DNA of 64,000 bases. It comes from Lineus longissimus. Its lineage: Eukaryota; Nemertea; Pilidiophora; Heteronemertea; Lineidae. The notes under the pieces are model-generated. The model did no database searches, was not told the origin of the DNA, and saw nothing but the letters and a program-made list of their open reading frames with translations. Within the stretch, counting starts at the first letter, position 1. Every line of letters starts with the position of its first letter. The stretch lies in contig NC_088319.1 in NCBI RefSeq assembly GCF_910592395.1, positions 2,358,001 through 2,422,000 of the forward strand, given 5' to 3'. Below, in pieces: positions 11,798-22,198 of this stretch. The position numbers and the translations under genes are program-made.

Positions 11798-12946
11798 CTA
11801 GAGATGTGTCTGCGATAGAAGCTCACCATCTGACTGAGTACCTGAGTCGACGCGACTGTGGGAAGAGTTCTGCTTGGAGAGAGAGACATTCTTCGAAGAC
11901 ATCATGGACTGACGGACATTGCGCTCCGGCCTCAGTAAAATGATATAAAGTTTTGGCGTAAACAGGCATATCAGGGCTATCGTCGCGCTCAGACTTATAG
12001 AAAAGCATAAAGTTCCTAAACGGATTTTGATGTTGTTTGCGGTACTGAAATATATAGGGACAAAGGCAAGCCATATGATGCATGTAGTGTACATAGTAAA
12101 ACCTATGTGCTTAGATTCGTTGAAGGCCTCGGGTATTTTGCGGGTCAGCACTGCGTAAACTGTGCAAATGATTATTAAAAGTACTGGGTAGCCTAAGCCA
12201 ATCATATACTCTAATCCTACTGCTGATTTGCATACGAGTTGGTGCTGCGCCCTGGTGGGGTAATGTGGCCCCGCCTTCGGCGGCCGATAAATTATCCAGC
12301 AAGTCCCGATGGCTACTTGAATTACTACTAACGCCGAACATATCAGCAACTGCGACAAAGGACTAATAAATTTCGGCCTCCTGACCGTTCGTTTTCCAGC
12401 GCGAAAAATCCTTGCAATACGGTTGGTTTTAGTCAAAATGGCGCCGTAACATATACTGAAACATAATCCTATGCCAAACTTTTGCAATCCGCAAATCAAA
12501 TCGGATGGTTTGTTTGTTATGAAGAACGTCATTCCGAAGCTTAGCAATATTCCCACAAGAAGCACGAAACTTAATTCCCTGCCTGACGCCTTTACAACGG
12601 GCGTTTCGTGGTACAAAACGAACACACATATGACGAAGACGGTCACTATAACCCCGGCGGATGCGTACACTAGCGCAGCGATCGCGATTGGGTTATCTTG
12701 CTGCATCACTTCCGGCGGAATCTCAATACACGTAGTCTTGCGCGCGTCAGGTTTGGTGCCGTAGTCGCACTCCCTGCATATATCCTCACTTGCTAGGTAT
12801 TGCCACCGAGTGCAATTGACACAATTCCAGCAGCATTTGTCCCCCGTGATGTAGTATTTCGCTTGGCCAGGTCCGCATTTGGCGCTGCAGTAAGAGGCCG
12901 GGAAAGTCGGTTCGTTTAGCCGGAACATAAGAAGGCTGTCATTTGT
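11798..12946 (-). CDS. mGluR-like exon h (cysteine-rich domain, all seven TM helices, C-terminal tail)
   Basis: 1,149 bp, 382 codons plus stop, acceptor TCTTTCAG at 12947-12948. It begins TNDSLLMFRL, continues through the nine-cysteine linker, then seven hydrophobic helices starting at AIAALVYASAGVIVTVFVIC and ending after PKLYIILLRPERNVRQ. The frame stays open upstream to 13126, but that 60-residue extension (MIKCWLPVQS..) is intron read-through with no family match. The cytoplasmic tail is only about 45 residues, Ser-rich, and ends QTHL. Confidence 0.95.
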   Translation of the reverse strand, partial: TNDSLLMFRLNEPTFPASYCSAKCGPGQAKYYITGDKCCWNCVNCTRWQYLASEDICRECDYGTKPDARKTTCIEIPPEVMQQDNPIAIAALVYASAGVIVTVFVICVFVLYHETPVVKASGRELSFVLLVGILLSFGMTFFITNKPSDLICGLQKFGIGLCFSICYGAILTKTNRIARIFRAGKRTVRRPKFISPLSQLLICSALVVIQVAIGTCWIIYRPPKAGPHYPTRAQHQLVCKSAVGLEYMIGLGYPVLLIIICTVYAVLTRKIPEAFNESKHIGFTMYTTCIIWLAFVPIYFSTANNIKIRLGTLCFSISLSATIALICLFTPKLYIILLRPERNVRQSMMSSKNVSLSKQNSSHSRVDSGTQSDGELLSQTHL

Positions 12947-15900
12947 CTGAAAGAAAGACCACGTAACATCAATCAGATAGTCGGCCTTTAGACTGGTAGT
13001 CGGATAAACATGAAATGAGACCGGTAGCCGGATACATGAAAGATTAGACTGGTAACCAGATAGACGTAATATTAGTCTGGTTGCCGAATACACCAGAGAT
13101 TGGACTGGCAGCCAGCATTTGATCAAGGTTTTATTTCAGAGAATTCCTCCAAGAGTGGTTGCCGACCAATGCGAAGGAAGCAAGTTTCCCCCATATTGTC
13201 GGCCATTTTGATTCCCAGCTAACAGAACTTCACCACATAGAGACGCTGAAATGGAAACAGGCGAAATGACTAACAATTTGCATCATTAGCATATTCATGA
13301 TTTATATTTATAGCAAAACAAACCTCGGTCGTTTTCAATGTGAGTTCGAACTCTGTAAAGAATCCAACTTCTTGCCATTTGTATTCCCCAGGTTTCGGTT
13401 GTTGAAAGTTAAGAATCCGATACCGCGGTGGTCCATCAAGATTCTTGTCAAACTGCACATCCTGTCCGGACAAACCTGAAAGGGTTAATTGGAAAATAGT
13501 TAGGTTAAGCGACTCAGCAGTTCACGATTACGTCCACATTACGGACAAAATTCGTCATACTAGGGCCGTTTCACCGGACCAAACCAATCCAGACCGATGT
13601 AGATTGGCATATGCCGTCTAAAGGCGCACGTATGTGATCTGGTCTGGTCTGGTCTTGACTGATTCGATGTGGTCGAAGAAGTCGACTCTCCACGTTTGGT
13701 CTACATTACTATGCCGTCTAAACGACGTCCAAAATTTCGATATTACGTCGTCATTCATGATGTTGTGAGCGATGTGATCTGGAGTGGTGAAGTCAGGTGT
13801 GTTATTTTGACTTGATGATACAGAAGAATAATCTTACACAGGCGAAAAGTGCTTATGTACTGTAACTAAACGTGTAGTAGAGTTGTCCGACACCTGTTGG
13901 TCACTTTCGGAACATTAATCTGGCCTTCCCGACCGAGCCGTATGGGCAATATTACTTACTTCTAAAATGCACTTTCTTTAGTTCCTCCAACAACAGTTTC
14001 CCGGGTATGGGGTCGATCTTTGGACACAAACCTACTTGACCAGGACAGAACTTTCGCTGTATGTTCTTGACGACCGGAAAAGAAAGGAAAAATAAGATAT
14101 TGCTAATTGTTGAAACAGACAGCGTATTCGCAACAGTCGCAATCATAGGCGAGTCTTGCAACATGATTACTACCAAGCATACTACGTATTGTCAGTGTTT
14201 CTCAAATCTTCGACGATATACTGGTGTGCGTAGTTCAAACTGTACATCGCTTATCATGGGTATCACGTGAGTAGCTGGATTATACTCCCTCCTCACGAGT
14301 GGTGATATACTTGTACTTAAAAGAGATCCTAAAGCAATCGAACTTTATAGCTATTTCAAGACATGTTTTGAATCGAAATCACTTTCTATTATCAAAACAA
14401 AGCGGTTAAATCTTCATGTGGAAGAAATCTTACCCTTATAGCATTAGCAAACGCCAACACGGCATCACTGACAAACTGCAGCTGGGCCTCGGGCATGTAG
14501 CCCGTCTCGTACGACTGGGTCATGTTGTCCGTGCAGTTGATCACGAAGTCCTCATTCAGGGGCGTGTAGGGGCTGTCCGGGTACTTGCAATTGAAATACG
14601 ACTCCCAGTACTCGATGAACCAGGGGTTGCGCGTGTTGTTGTCGGGCTTCAGGCTCAGGAAGTAGTCGTCGAAAGCTTTGACCGGTTTCGCTAGCGGTTG
14701 GACCGTCACTGCACCCTCAACCTGAAAACATCATGAATATCTGAAACATTTGAAAAACTGGACCAAGATGCATAAATGAGGCGAATCTTCAGACCAGTTT
14801 ACATACCTGTGCTTCCCTGGTTTTCCAAACCAGCTCTCGCCCTCCCCAACCATCCGACCCGATCCACACGAACTGGCCAGTGGCGTTGTTTCTCCTGACA
14901 GCATTCATCAGCTGGGCAACCTCCTGGTCTGATCCAAAAACAATCACGCCTGGAAAGTAATTGCGGTGAACATTATATGTAAGCTGGGTTTACATAGGTT
15001 CACGTTGTCACTGTTCAAGTTTCACTTGTCACGAGTTAACTGACCACGTCGGCTTAAGGTATCGGTTTGCTTAAGAAATGTACGCGCTTCCCTGGAGAGG
15101 AAATGACGACACAAAAGAAACATACTAAAGATTAGTTCATTTTGAGGGGTGTAAGGTCCGCATTTATTATTTTGTTATCCGATTGTACCCCTCCAACACT
15201 GTAATGGGAGGGCCTTGTTTCTATTGTATTGCAAAGGTATCCACCGTGCTGACTTTGACTTGAAAACACGACGTGAGGATGAAAAGTGACCTCGTGAATC
15301 GTATGCAGTCCTCATGTTCAAAGTGTCTCATTCGTTCTTCATGACACGCATAAAAAGTGAACAGTGACTCGTTACACGCGAACTCTGTAAAATCGCGGCC
15401 TGAGAGGGAGATGGTGTTATTCGGGACGTCGGATTTGTCCAAGTTTGACTGTCGGGATTCGCGACGAAGAGAAAATCGCCGGCAAAACCAGGATAGAGAC
15501 ATGTCGTCGAGACTTTCCTGAAAATTGTCGAGCAAATGGTTTCGGGTGAGTGGGTATTTATTGATGGTTTCCCCATTTTATGGGCAACTTATTGATGAAC
15601 GTATTGGCACGCTCTGAAAGAGGAAGAGAAGACGGCGCCGAGAATAAAAATAATTTAAACATAACATGTACAGCTGGTGGCAGGCGGGTTGGTAAATCAC
15701 TGCCAGATCGTATTGTACGCGCCGGTCACCGATCCAAAGGTTGACCGCGCTCTACGTTGCTTAACTTCCACTCTGGGGCCAACGCGCCAACCACTGGGCC
15801 ATAAAGGAATTCTCTCATGGCCGGCGGGTTAAGCCGTGCCATATACCTGGAGGTACTATACACAGATCATACGGCAGAGTTCTTCAAAATCCTTTATCAT

Positions 15901-18900
15901 AAAATCAGACGTACTATTGGAATGTTTTTGAAGGGGGTGCATCTAGCTTTCAGTAAAAGAGTCATTCGTTCAAGATATGGATATGTCAATGAGAACCAAG
16001 AAAAATCACTCCCGTGTGTATGGATTGGTAATCATCTATTTTCTGAAATGATTAATTGGCCACACTAGACTCCCTTTTATCACGTTTCCATTTCCGGCGA
16101 CCGCTACGAGTATAAACATCACTGCATCCATGATATTTGATATATGTTTACTTGAGATCGACTGGTAGCGAAGTAGTCACAGAGCGTCTTCAAGACTGAC
16201 TTAGCTAAATGTGAAAATTTAAATTGCTAGGATCTGCGCCGTAAAATCATCTTTTATAGAATGTACCAACAATTTTCATCAATGATAGAACCAATTCGAA
16301 AGAAAAAACAAATCATATCCAAAAACACAAAATTGTTTCACAGTCATTCGCTCGACAATTTTCGGTAACGTCTCGATTTTCCAGCGCCGTGTTATTTTCA
16401 AACGGCGACGAAATGTTCGCGGTTTGCAAACATGAATAGTCCAGAAATGTTAAGTTTTTTCAGTTCGTAGTGACCTTGCTCTGTGTTTACTCGGCCTCAA
16501 AATTCCCTGCTCTCGGTGCAGTGTCAATGGAATTTAATCTCGAAGTTAATTAATGACAATGGGAAGACAAACACACAGGGATCAAAGATGGCCACTTATG
16601 GAAATTGGCTATCGTGTTTCCCAGTTCATGGTTTTCGTTGGAAGTGCAAACGCTCTGTGTCATTCACACCAATGAAGTGAACGATCGTAATCATGGTAAT
16701 AGTCCGGGTTTTTTTTCATTCTGATTCTAAAGCTGTACAAAGGCTAAAGTTTCCATGAAAAACCTTTAGAAATCCGTTAAAAATCGATGAAAACAGAAGT
16801 ACATTCAAAAATCGTCGTCGTAAAGAAAGTGCAAAGTCGTCGAACATTGTCCGTTTTTTTCATCAAATTTATTTGACATGCGCCTTCAGCTTTGGGTTGC
16901 AAAAAAGCTTTTATAGTGGAATGATATAGAGCTCGAGGAAACCCGCAAGCTGTGTAGTGTCAACCTTTCGTCGAGGAGGCCTTTTGCGATCAAAATCAAA
17001 TTGAACTGCGCACTAAAACCGGCTGCGCCACTTGCTCAGAGCTTCCCTGGGGCAGGGCTCAACACAGTCATTCAATTTCCCGGTAAATCGAATCGCTTGT
17101 AAAAACCTTTTCGTGTTTCCCTAATTGCCTAATGGAGTATAATTGATATCTTACGGCTATCGGATAGGCTCATTTTGCAGGCGCCGCGGCCAGGGGAGTG
17201 AAGTTTGGAATCTTAACTCTCAGGTCCTTAGAACCATAAATCATATTGGTTTATAGGCGCCACACGTACAGACGAGTGATTTTCGTAGCTCCAACATGCA
17301 TGATCGCATGCGACAAAAATATGGTCTGCGGTGGTCATCCCTGATACGTGCGACAAAATTCTGCCCGTGAGTGCTGCGACTGGCCAATCAAACACAGCGA
17401 TTAGTTTGGACACGTATGTCGAATGGGGTCAGGACGACTTCCCAAGATATTGTCGGAGTGGCAACCGGAGACTGGTAGAGACAAACGGCGAAGGGGACTC
17501 GCTGGTTGGATGTTGCAGTCCGCCATGCAGAGAGCGCTTGAGACACAGACGGCTCAGGACCGTAAGGTGGCACAGTCGACATAGATAGGTCAAGTTTGAA
17601 GAGAGAGTGAGTGACACTGTTTAAAACTACGCTACCATGACTTTTTTTTACACCCCCGTAGCCTTACCTCTGGCAGTTTTCTTCTTCAGCAGGTCCTCCA
17701 CTACCTTGTCGTAGGTGTCCTCCGAAGCCACCCCGGAATCTTTGATGAGTCGGTCCCTCACTGCTATGCAGACTCCTGCCTTCTTGAGATGGTGCTCAAC
17801 CACCTGCATCCCCTGAAATAAGACGATGACTGCATTAGGAAAACGTAGAAACTCTGTGAATGCTCAAATCGAAGGCCTAAGCAGACATGTTTTTCCAACC
17901 GGAATCATTGATGGGGCGGTCTTTCACGCACTGCCTTTATACTAAATCCTGCCATCTTGAGATGGTGCTCAACGACCTGCATCCCCCGAAATAATACAAT
18001 GATTGCATGAGGAAAATAGCAGAGGCGCTTGGAATGCTCAGCTAGGAGGCCTAAGCGGTCTATTGTTCACTGGAGCCACTGATGGGGCGCACTTCTTTGC
18101 AGACACGGGCATTTCTGAGGTGGTACTCCACAACAGGCATCCCCTGAAACAAGGAGAAATAAGCTCAATGAATGTTATTTTCGATGGTCCCGGGCTATCG
18201 ACCTTACATTATCTGAATCTATCAGGTGCCTTAACACTTGTCCCTGTAAGGCCTCCATAATTTTTCGCCATCGTAGCATGCTTATTTACCTTTTCTCCAT
18301 AGCTTGACTCCTCGTACAGCAGCGACACGTATTGCCACTTGAACATTTTGACCAGCTGAACCATCGCCTGGGCCTGGGCGTCATCAGAGGGGATCGTCCG
18401 AAGGAAGTAGGGGTACCGCTCTTTGGCGCTCAGCTCGGCGCTCGTGGAGAAAAAGCTGACCTAAAATGAGAGATAAGAGGTGGCTTTAGTAAGTAAGTTG
18501 GTTTCACCTCGAAAATGAGGTCGGGATGGTAGTCGCAAAGTTGCGAAATCTCTGTAATTTGAAAGCCTCAACAGCTGGGCCTAATACAGGCGTCATCTGA
18601 GAGCACGGTCCACAGAAGGTGGGGGTTGCTCTCTCTCTGACACTTGGATCGGTACTCGTGGAATCATTCGAATTCCCACCGCCAAAGGGTGGTAAGATCG
18701 ACAATTTGATAACCTTAATGACGTGCCACTGTCTTTCATATTCATCGATCATCAACGTAGCCTTTGTCGCACTCCGCGGGTCCAAATTACATTCGAGACC
18801 TAAATCAGCAATCAGTCACTAATAATTACCTGGTGTAGTACACACATTTACGCCTGGCCAGCTCAGTGAGGCATTGGCGGTAAATATGCAGAGATTGAAG

Positions 18901-21792
18901 TTTAGAGAGAATCCATCGTCCACCTAAAAGTTTGATACCCCAAGGGTTTGCCCTTAACTCCCGGCGCGTTGCCAATGACCCTATCCGATGCCATGGCCGC
19001 CAGACCATGCCCCCGAGGGTTCATTATACGATCGACGAGACCTATAATCAGTCACTACAGGTGCCTAGAATTCACACAGTTTTCGCCTGGGGAGGTTTAT
19101 GAGATATCGCAGGATGATATAGAGAGATTACAACATCCAACTCTAGCATAAAACCTTCTAAATACCCCCCCCCCCGCCCGCCCCCAAGTTTGCCATAACC
19201 TTCTAGATCTTTGCCTATCCACCCCTACTAATGTTTTGTTTGATCATCGCCCAGTGGGTTCAAATTATCACAGAGACCCACCAGTCACTATCCTCTAATT
19301 TCCTGTACACACATTTTACGCCAGCATAGTTGAATTACTTATTGATGGGTGATATGAGTGGGATTTCAGGATCCGAAACAGTTCACAGCCTTAAATTTGA
19401 ACACCACAAACTTAATACAAAATCCAATTTTCGAATTGGTAACACGTGTATCAGGAACGGCCCATTATCCTCCCAAGCTTAGCCCTAGCTTAGAGTAGCT
19501 GGTTACTCTAAGGCCATGGTGACCATACGCGCAGCGCTTTTCTGAATAAGCTGACGTCTATCCGCGATTCCCGCAATAGATCTAGTTTTGCTTTGTCCAT
19601 CACCCACCAACCCACTGGCCATGCAACCTCTGCACTTTCTTCCAGGTCTCCACCAATGAGTCCCTATACTATTCCCTGGTCCCCTAATCATCACCTCATT
19701 GGCCCCAATAACCACGGGGATCTCATCATCAACCAATCACTACTAATTATCAGCAATATTTGGCGAGAGAATTAAGAGTTATATATCTAGCAATTTCTCG
19801 CTTCTGTAACTGCGGAAATTAGAGAGGCTGGGCGCGCTCAGACGGGCTTTATGGTCCAACAAAAGATTGGATGACGCGCAATATTAGCAAGGCCAAGGGC
19901 ATGTAGTGCCACTTTCAAGATTAAGCCCAATTCTGGGGGCAATTCCCCTGGATTAAGTGCGAGATTTCGACTGCGATAAGAAATACGCAGGTCAGCACAT
20001 CATACGGTCACCTAAAGTATGAATGCTCCGTGCCAATGCATTCTCGCTGAAGACAGACTGCAAAATAGGTTCCCGGCTTTCAGGTTGTGACTTTGTCATT
20101 CGTTGGTTATTTGATGTTTATGGGTAATTAACCTTGAACACTGTCGTTGCATGGTGCTGGATTGTAATTGTCTTATCGATTTCGATTTGAGAAGACTGGA
20201 AACTGTATTCGAACCTCACAAAACTTTCGGAAGGCGCACGGTGGTCATTTTGGGATGAATTGTAATGCATCTGTCTCAAAACAGGGGTTTAGTTCATTCA
20301 GATTCAGAATCAGTGGTGAATCCTTTGAATTTCTTATGGACCTAGACGAAAAGTTACATTAAGTTACATCAGTTTTTCTACCGACATTTTTTTAAACAAC
20401 GCATTTCTTTCTATCGAACTCTTATGTACAGTACCTAAAAAACAAGTTACACCATTTTCTCTTCCAAGACTTAAACCACCACTCAACGAATTTTTCTCTT
20501 TGCTAGTAAGTATGTGCCGCTCTTCAGGAGTTGTCACCTCTCAGGCCCTTGGTCGTGACTCCCCTGGGGTGTTTCGCCACTTTTGAGACACGTCAAAGCC
20601 GTTTTGGTCTTAAGTGAAGCCTGATGGATCAGCAGAGATGTCTCCACCGGAATTATCACCAGCGATGTTGTTGATGGACATACTTGAGGCCAAATGCCTG
20701 ACTGGAAAGTACTTGTCATTTCAGATGGGATGGAGCCCCTCAGGCCAACAAAAACATGGTCAAGGAGCGACTTCTAAAAGGTGTAAGAAACACTGGGCTA
20801 ATAATCGCTTTGCATATTATCATGTATTCTGGGAGATGCGATAGAGAAATTGAAAATATCCTGTATCGAATTAAAACAACACCTTACTTAAAATCTTATA
20901 AGAATATTATGCCGAATGTTTTACCTGCGCTCTTCGGGGGAGGGGGACATATCCCCTCGAAAAAATAGGAAGAGGGCAATGCGATGCAAGAATTTGAGAG
21001 GGGAAAGGATATCGCGATACGGTAGATATCCATAACGGAAGCTGCTAAACCCTCAAGGGTGTCCATGACAGTTTATCTAACTGAATATCCATACGTCGGA
21101 TAACCTTTCTGTTAGAATAACAGCACAAGGAAGCATGTCTCGACTGGAATTATCCGGGAAGAAAAGTTCGTCTTTTCAACATGGCTCAGACATATATAAT
21201 CCTTCAAAGGAGCGATGATATTCTTATTTCAAAGAACTTAGAGAAGGTGGGTTTAGGATGAACGCCCAGAGAGCAGCACTTAACTTGGAAGTGGTCACAA
21301 TATCGAGAAACCAACGAAGTTCAACACATGAAATTTGCTTTGGATTGGCGAAAAAGTTTTGGAAACGAGGATTCTTAAGTGTTGACCGAAGGCGCCACCA
21401 TTTTGGTTGGAACTTGAAACCCTGAAGCAATCGCCACTCCTTCGAAATGAAGTGCGGCCCATCCAGAACTCTGGAAACAAAGAACAGACTCCCAGCCTTG
21501 AAATTGGCTTTCGCTTCGTTTTGAAATAGTTCTAAGTGCTTTAGGATTTCAAATTCTAGCCAGAATAGCCTTTGGTCAACCCTTTATGAGTTTTCGGGTT
21601 TTCTGCGATGACACCTTCAAGATCGATATGAATATAAGCTTACCTGGGGTATTTTGAAAAGCTTCAGCAGATTAGCGACTTGTATTGAAGTAACGCTTGA
21701 AGCAGCACCGACCACCCCCACGATGTTCTTCCACGTGTTATCGTCGCCATCTTGACAATCGCTCGCACCGCCACCTATATTCGATATGGAAC
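11798..21792 (-). CDS. Metabotropic glutamate receptor-like class C GPCR (8 exons seen; N-terminal exon(s) not found)
   Basis: Eight exons joined by in-phase GT-AG introns give about 766 residues. Together they encode most of the Venus-flytrap ligand-binding domain, the cysteine-rich domain (CSAKCGPGQ..CCWNCVNC..CRECDYG) and the seven-helix domain (HETPVVKASGRELS, ILTKTNRIARIF, NESKHIGFTMYTTCIIW, TPKLYIILLRPERNVRQ), all hallmarks of metabotropic glutamate receptors acting at the plasma membrane through G proteins. The first exon seen enters the flytrap domain near the family's SSVxxQV motif, so 100-150 residues including the signal peptide are missing. I did not find them up to 64 kb. Residues contacting the amino-acid backbone are kept, but the lysine contacting the glutamate side chain is glutamine, so the natural ligand may not be glutamate. 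The tail is short and ends in THL, a possible class I PDZ ligand; no Homer-type PPxxF motif is seen. Confidence 0.93.
13324..13475 (-). CDS. mGluR-like exon g (end of flytrap domain)
   Basis: 152 bp, acceptor CTTTCAG, donor GAG|GTTTGT. It completes a split serine and encodes LSGQDVQFDKNLDGPPRYRI..YKWQEVGFFTEFELTLKTTE, corresponding to the family's GxxVxFdxnGDxPgRYdIxn strand-turn block and the final strand before the cysteine-rich domain. Confidence 0.92.
13960..14065 (-). CDS. mGluR-like exon f (CPGxxGLCPxxxP segment)
   Basis: 106 bp, 35 codons plus one base, donor A|GTAAGT. It encodes NIQRKFCPGQVGLCPKIDPIPGK..LEELKKVHFR, matching the family's conserved CPGxxGLCxxMxPxDG block. The acceptor (CGTCAAG, 14066-14067) is weaker than the others but gives the only frame that joins both neighbours. 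Confidence 0.88.
14434..14721 (-). CDS. mGluR-like exon e (flytrap lobe 1 C-terminal part)
   Basis: 288 bp, exactly 96 codons, acceptor TTTTCAG, donor AGG|GTAAGA. It encodes VEGAVTVQPLAKPVKAFDDYF..NTRNPWFIEYWES..NCKY..ALQ-type region ending PEAQLQFVSDAVLAFANAIR. The GC content is clearly higher than the surrounding intron. The position of the distal-carboxylate lysine (three residues before the FV dipeptide) is Gln here. Confidence 0.93.
14807..14949 (-). CDS. mGluR-like exon d (flytrap lobe 2, WIGSDGW motif)
   Basis: 143 bp, acceptor TTTCCAG, donor CAG|GTATGT. It completes the split glycine codon from exon c and encodes VIVFGSDQEVAQLMNAVRR..GQFVWIGSDGWGGRELVW. It contains the SDGW motif whose Asp (mGluR1 Asp318) binds the amino group, and the Arg at the mGluR1 Arg323 position. 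Confidence 0.93.
15660..15803 (-). repeat. SINE-like element with tRNA-like head and 5S rRNA-like segment, in an mGluR-like intron
   Basis: On the minus strand, GGCCCAGTGGTTGGCGCGTT (tRNA A-box-like) is followed by GAAGTTAAGCAACGTAGAGC and CCTTTGGATCGGTGACCGG. These closely match the internal promoter of 5S rRNA genes (box A AAGTTAAGCAACGTC and box C TTGGATGGGTGACCG). The 5' half and the 3' terminus of 5S rRNA are absent, so this is a retroposon, not a 5S gene. The remaining body (15660-15720) is unrecognised. Confidence 0.6.
15804..17667. other. Intron of the mGluR-like gene; nothing recognised
   Basis: AT-rich intronic sequence between exons c and d. Short open frames on both strands show no domain and no codon-like composition. 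Confidence 0.55.
17668..17812 (-). CDS. mGluR-like exon c (flytrap lobe 2, GMQVVEHHLKKAGVCIAV)
   Basis: 145 bp, acceptor TTATTTCAG, donor AGAG|GTAAGG, 48 codons plus one base. It encodes GMQVVEHHLKKAGVCIAV..DTYDKVVEDLLKKKTAR, equivalent to the family's helix, xxGxCIA strand and following helix. This is the functional member of a set of three related segments; the other two (17900-17985 and 18060-18143) are decayed. Confidence 0.92.
17900..17985 (-). pseudogene. Decayed duplicate of mGluR-like exon c (copy 2)
   Basis: The minus strand reads GMQVVEHHLKMAGFSIKAV before a 3 bp insertion, a frame change and a stop. The intron-end sequence is TTATTTCGG instead of TTATTTCAG, so the acceptor is lost, yet the flanking intron bases (AATAATACAATGATTGCAT against AATAAGACGATGACTGCAT) are also duplicated. 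It lies about 175 bp upstream (in gene sense) of the functional exon. Confidence 0.85.
18060..18143 (-). pseudogene. Decayed duplicate of mGluR-like exon c (copy 3)
   Basis: The minus strand has an intact-looking acceptor (CTTGTTTCAG) followed by GMPVVEYHLRNARVC, then a deletion and an in-frame TAG after SGSSEQ. It is more diverged than copy 2. Because the acceptor survives, it could in principle be spliced and would then truncate the protein. Confidence 0.75.
18290..18460 (-). CDS. mGluR-like exon b (flytrap lobe 1/hinge)
   Basis: 171 bp, exactly 57 codons, acceptor TTTTAG and donor AAG|GTAAAT. It encodes VSFFSTSAELSAKERYPYF..IPSDDAQAQAMVQLV..WQYVSLLYEESSYGEK. It retains the Thr, Asp and Tyr equivalent to Thr188, Asp208 and Tyr236 of rat mGluR1 with matching spacing (20 and 28 residues apart). 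It joins in frame to exon a (FKIPQ|VSFF). Confidence 0.93.
18775..19340. repeat. Diverged tandem repeats in the intron between mGluR-like exons a and b
   Basis: Three blocks about 240 bp apart (near 18775, 19015 and 19252) share the order GGTTCAAATTA, CGAGACCTA, ATCAGTCACTA and CACACATTTTACGCC with many substitutions. A fourth, weaker block may occur near 19660-19745. A homopolymer C run at about 19166-19180 lies between blocks 2 and 3. Confidence 0.55.
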
Positions 21793-22198
21793 CTAAAAAA
21801 GAAGAAACAAGACAGAATGTCAATTCGTTTTGCATTTTAGTTATGTCGGTGGGTAAAAACAATGACAAAGGTAAGATGGGTCCGACTTCGAGTCGCCTTT
21901 GTTTTCTAGAGTTCTCTAGACTTATTGCTTTAGGATTTCAAGACTCCGACTCCGACTTCGAGTCGCCTTTGTTTTCTAGAATCCTTAAAGGTTGACCGAA
22001 GGCGCCACTATATCCTCAAACAATTAGAACTCCTTCAAAATGATATGAATGCCAATCTTAAGGATGGGAGTCTGTTCTCTAGGAAACAAAGAACTGACTC
22101 CCGCCATTTGAATTGGCATTAACTTTGTTTTGAAGGAGTTCTCCAGACTTATTGCTTTAGGATTTCAAGACTCCGACTCCGACTTCGAGTCGCCTTTG
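21378..22198. repeat. Direct repeats flanking mGluR-like exon a
   Basis: A block containing GTTGACCGAAGGCGCCAC, AAACAAAGAACNGACTCCC and GCTTTAGGATTTCAA occurs at about 21378-21560 and again at 21989-22198, on either side of exon a. Within the right side, a 61 bp segment (21911-21971) is repeated with one mismatch at 22138-22198, 227 bp away. Confidence 0.7.
21644..21792 (-). CDS. mGluR-like exon a (flytrap lobe 1)
   Basis: 149 bp. The acceptor is TTTTTTAG at 21793 and upward, the donor CAG|GTAAGC at 21643. It completes a split codon with GT and encodes SISNIGGGASDC..NIVGVVGAASSVTS..LLKLFKIPQ. By ungapped alignment to rat mGluR1 from memory, the second Ser of ASSV corresponds to Ser165, which binds the amino-acid alpha-carboxylate. 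The upstream exon that should supply the first base of the split codon was not found. Confidence 0.9.

Noticed and set aside
12949-13126. Start codon at 13126 as the N-terminus of a short seven-helix receptor
   Set aside because: The first 60 residues have no family similarity, and a strong splice acceptor at 12947-12948 joins the frame to seven upstream exons of the flytrap domain.
15721-15770. 5S rRNA gene
   Set aside because: Only the internal promoter half is present, preceded by a tRNA-like head; the 5' part and terminator of 5S are missing.
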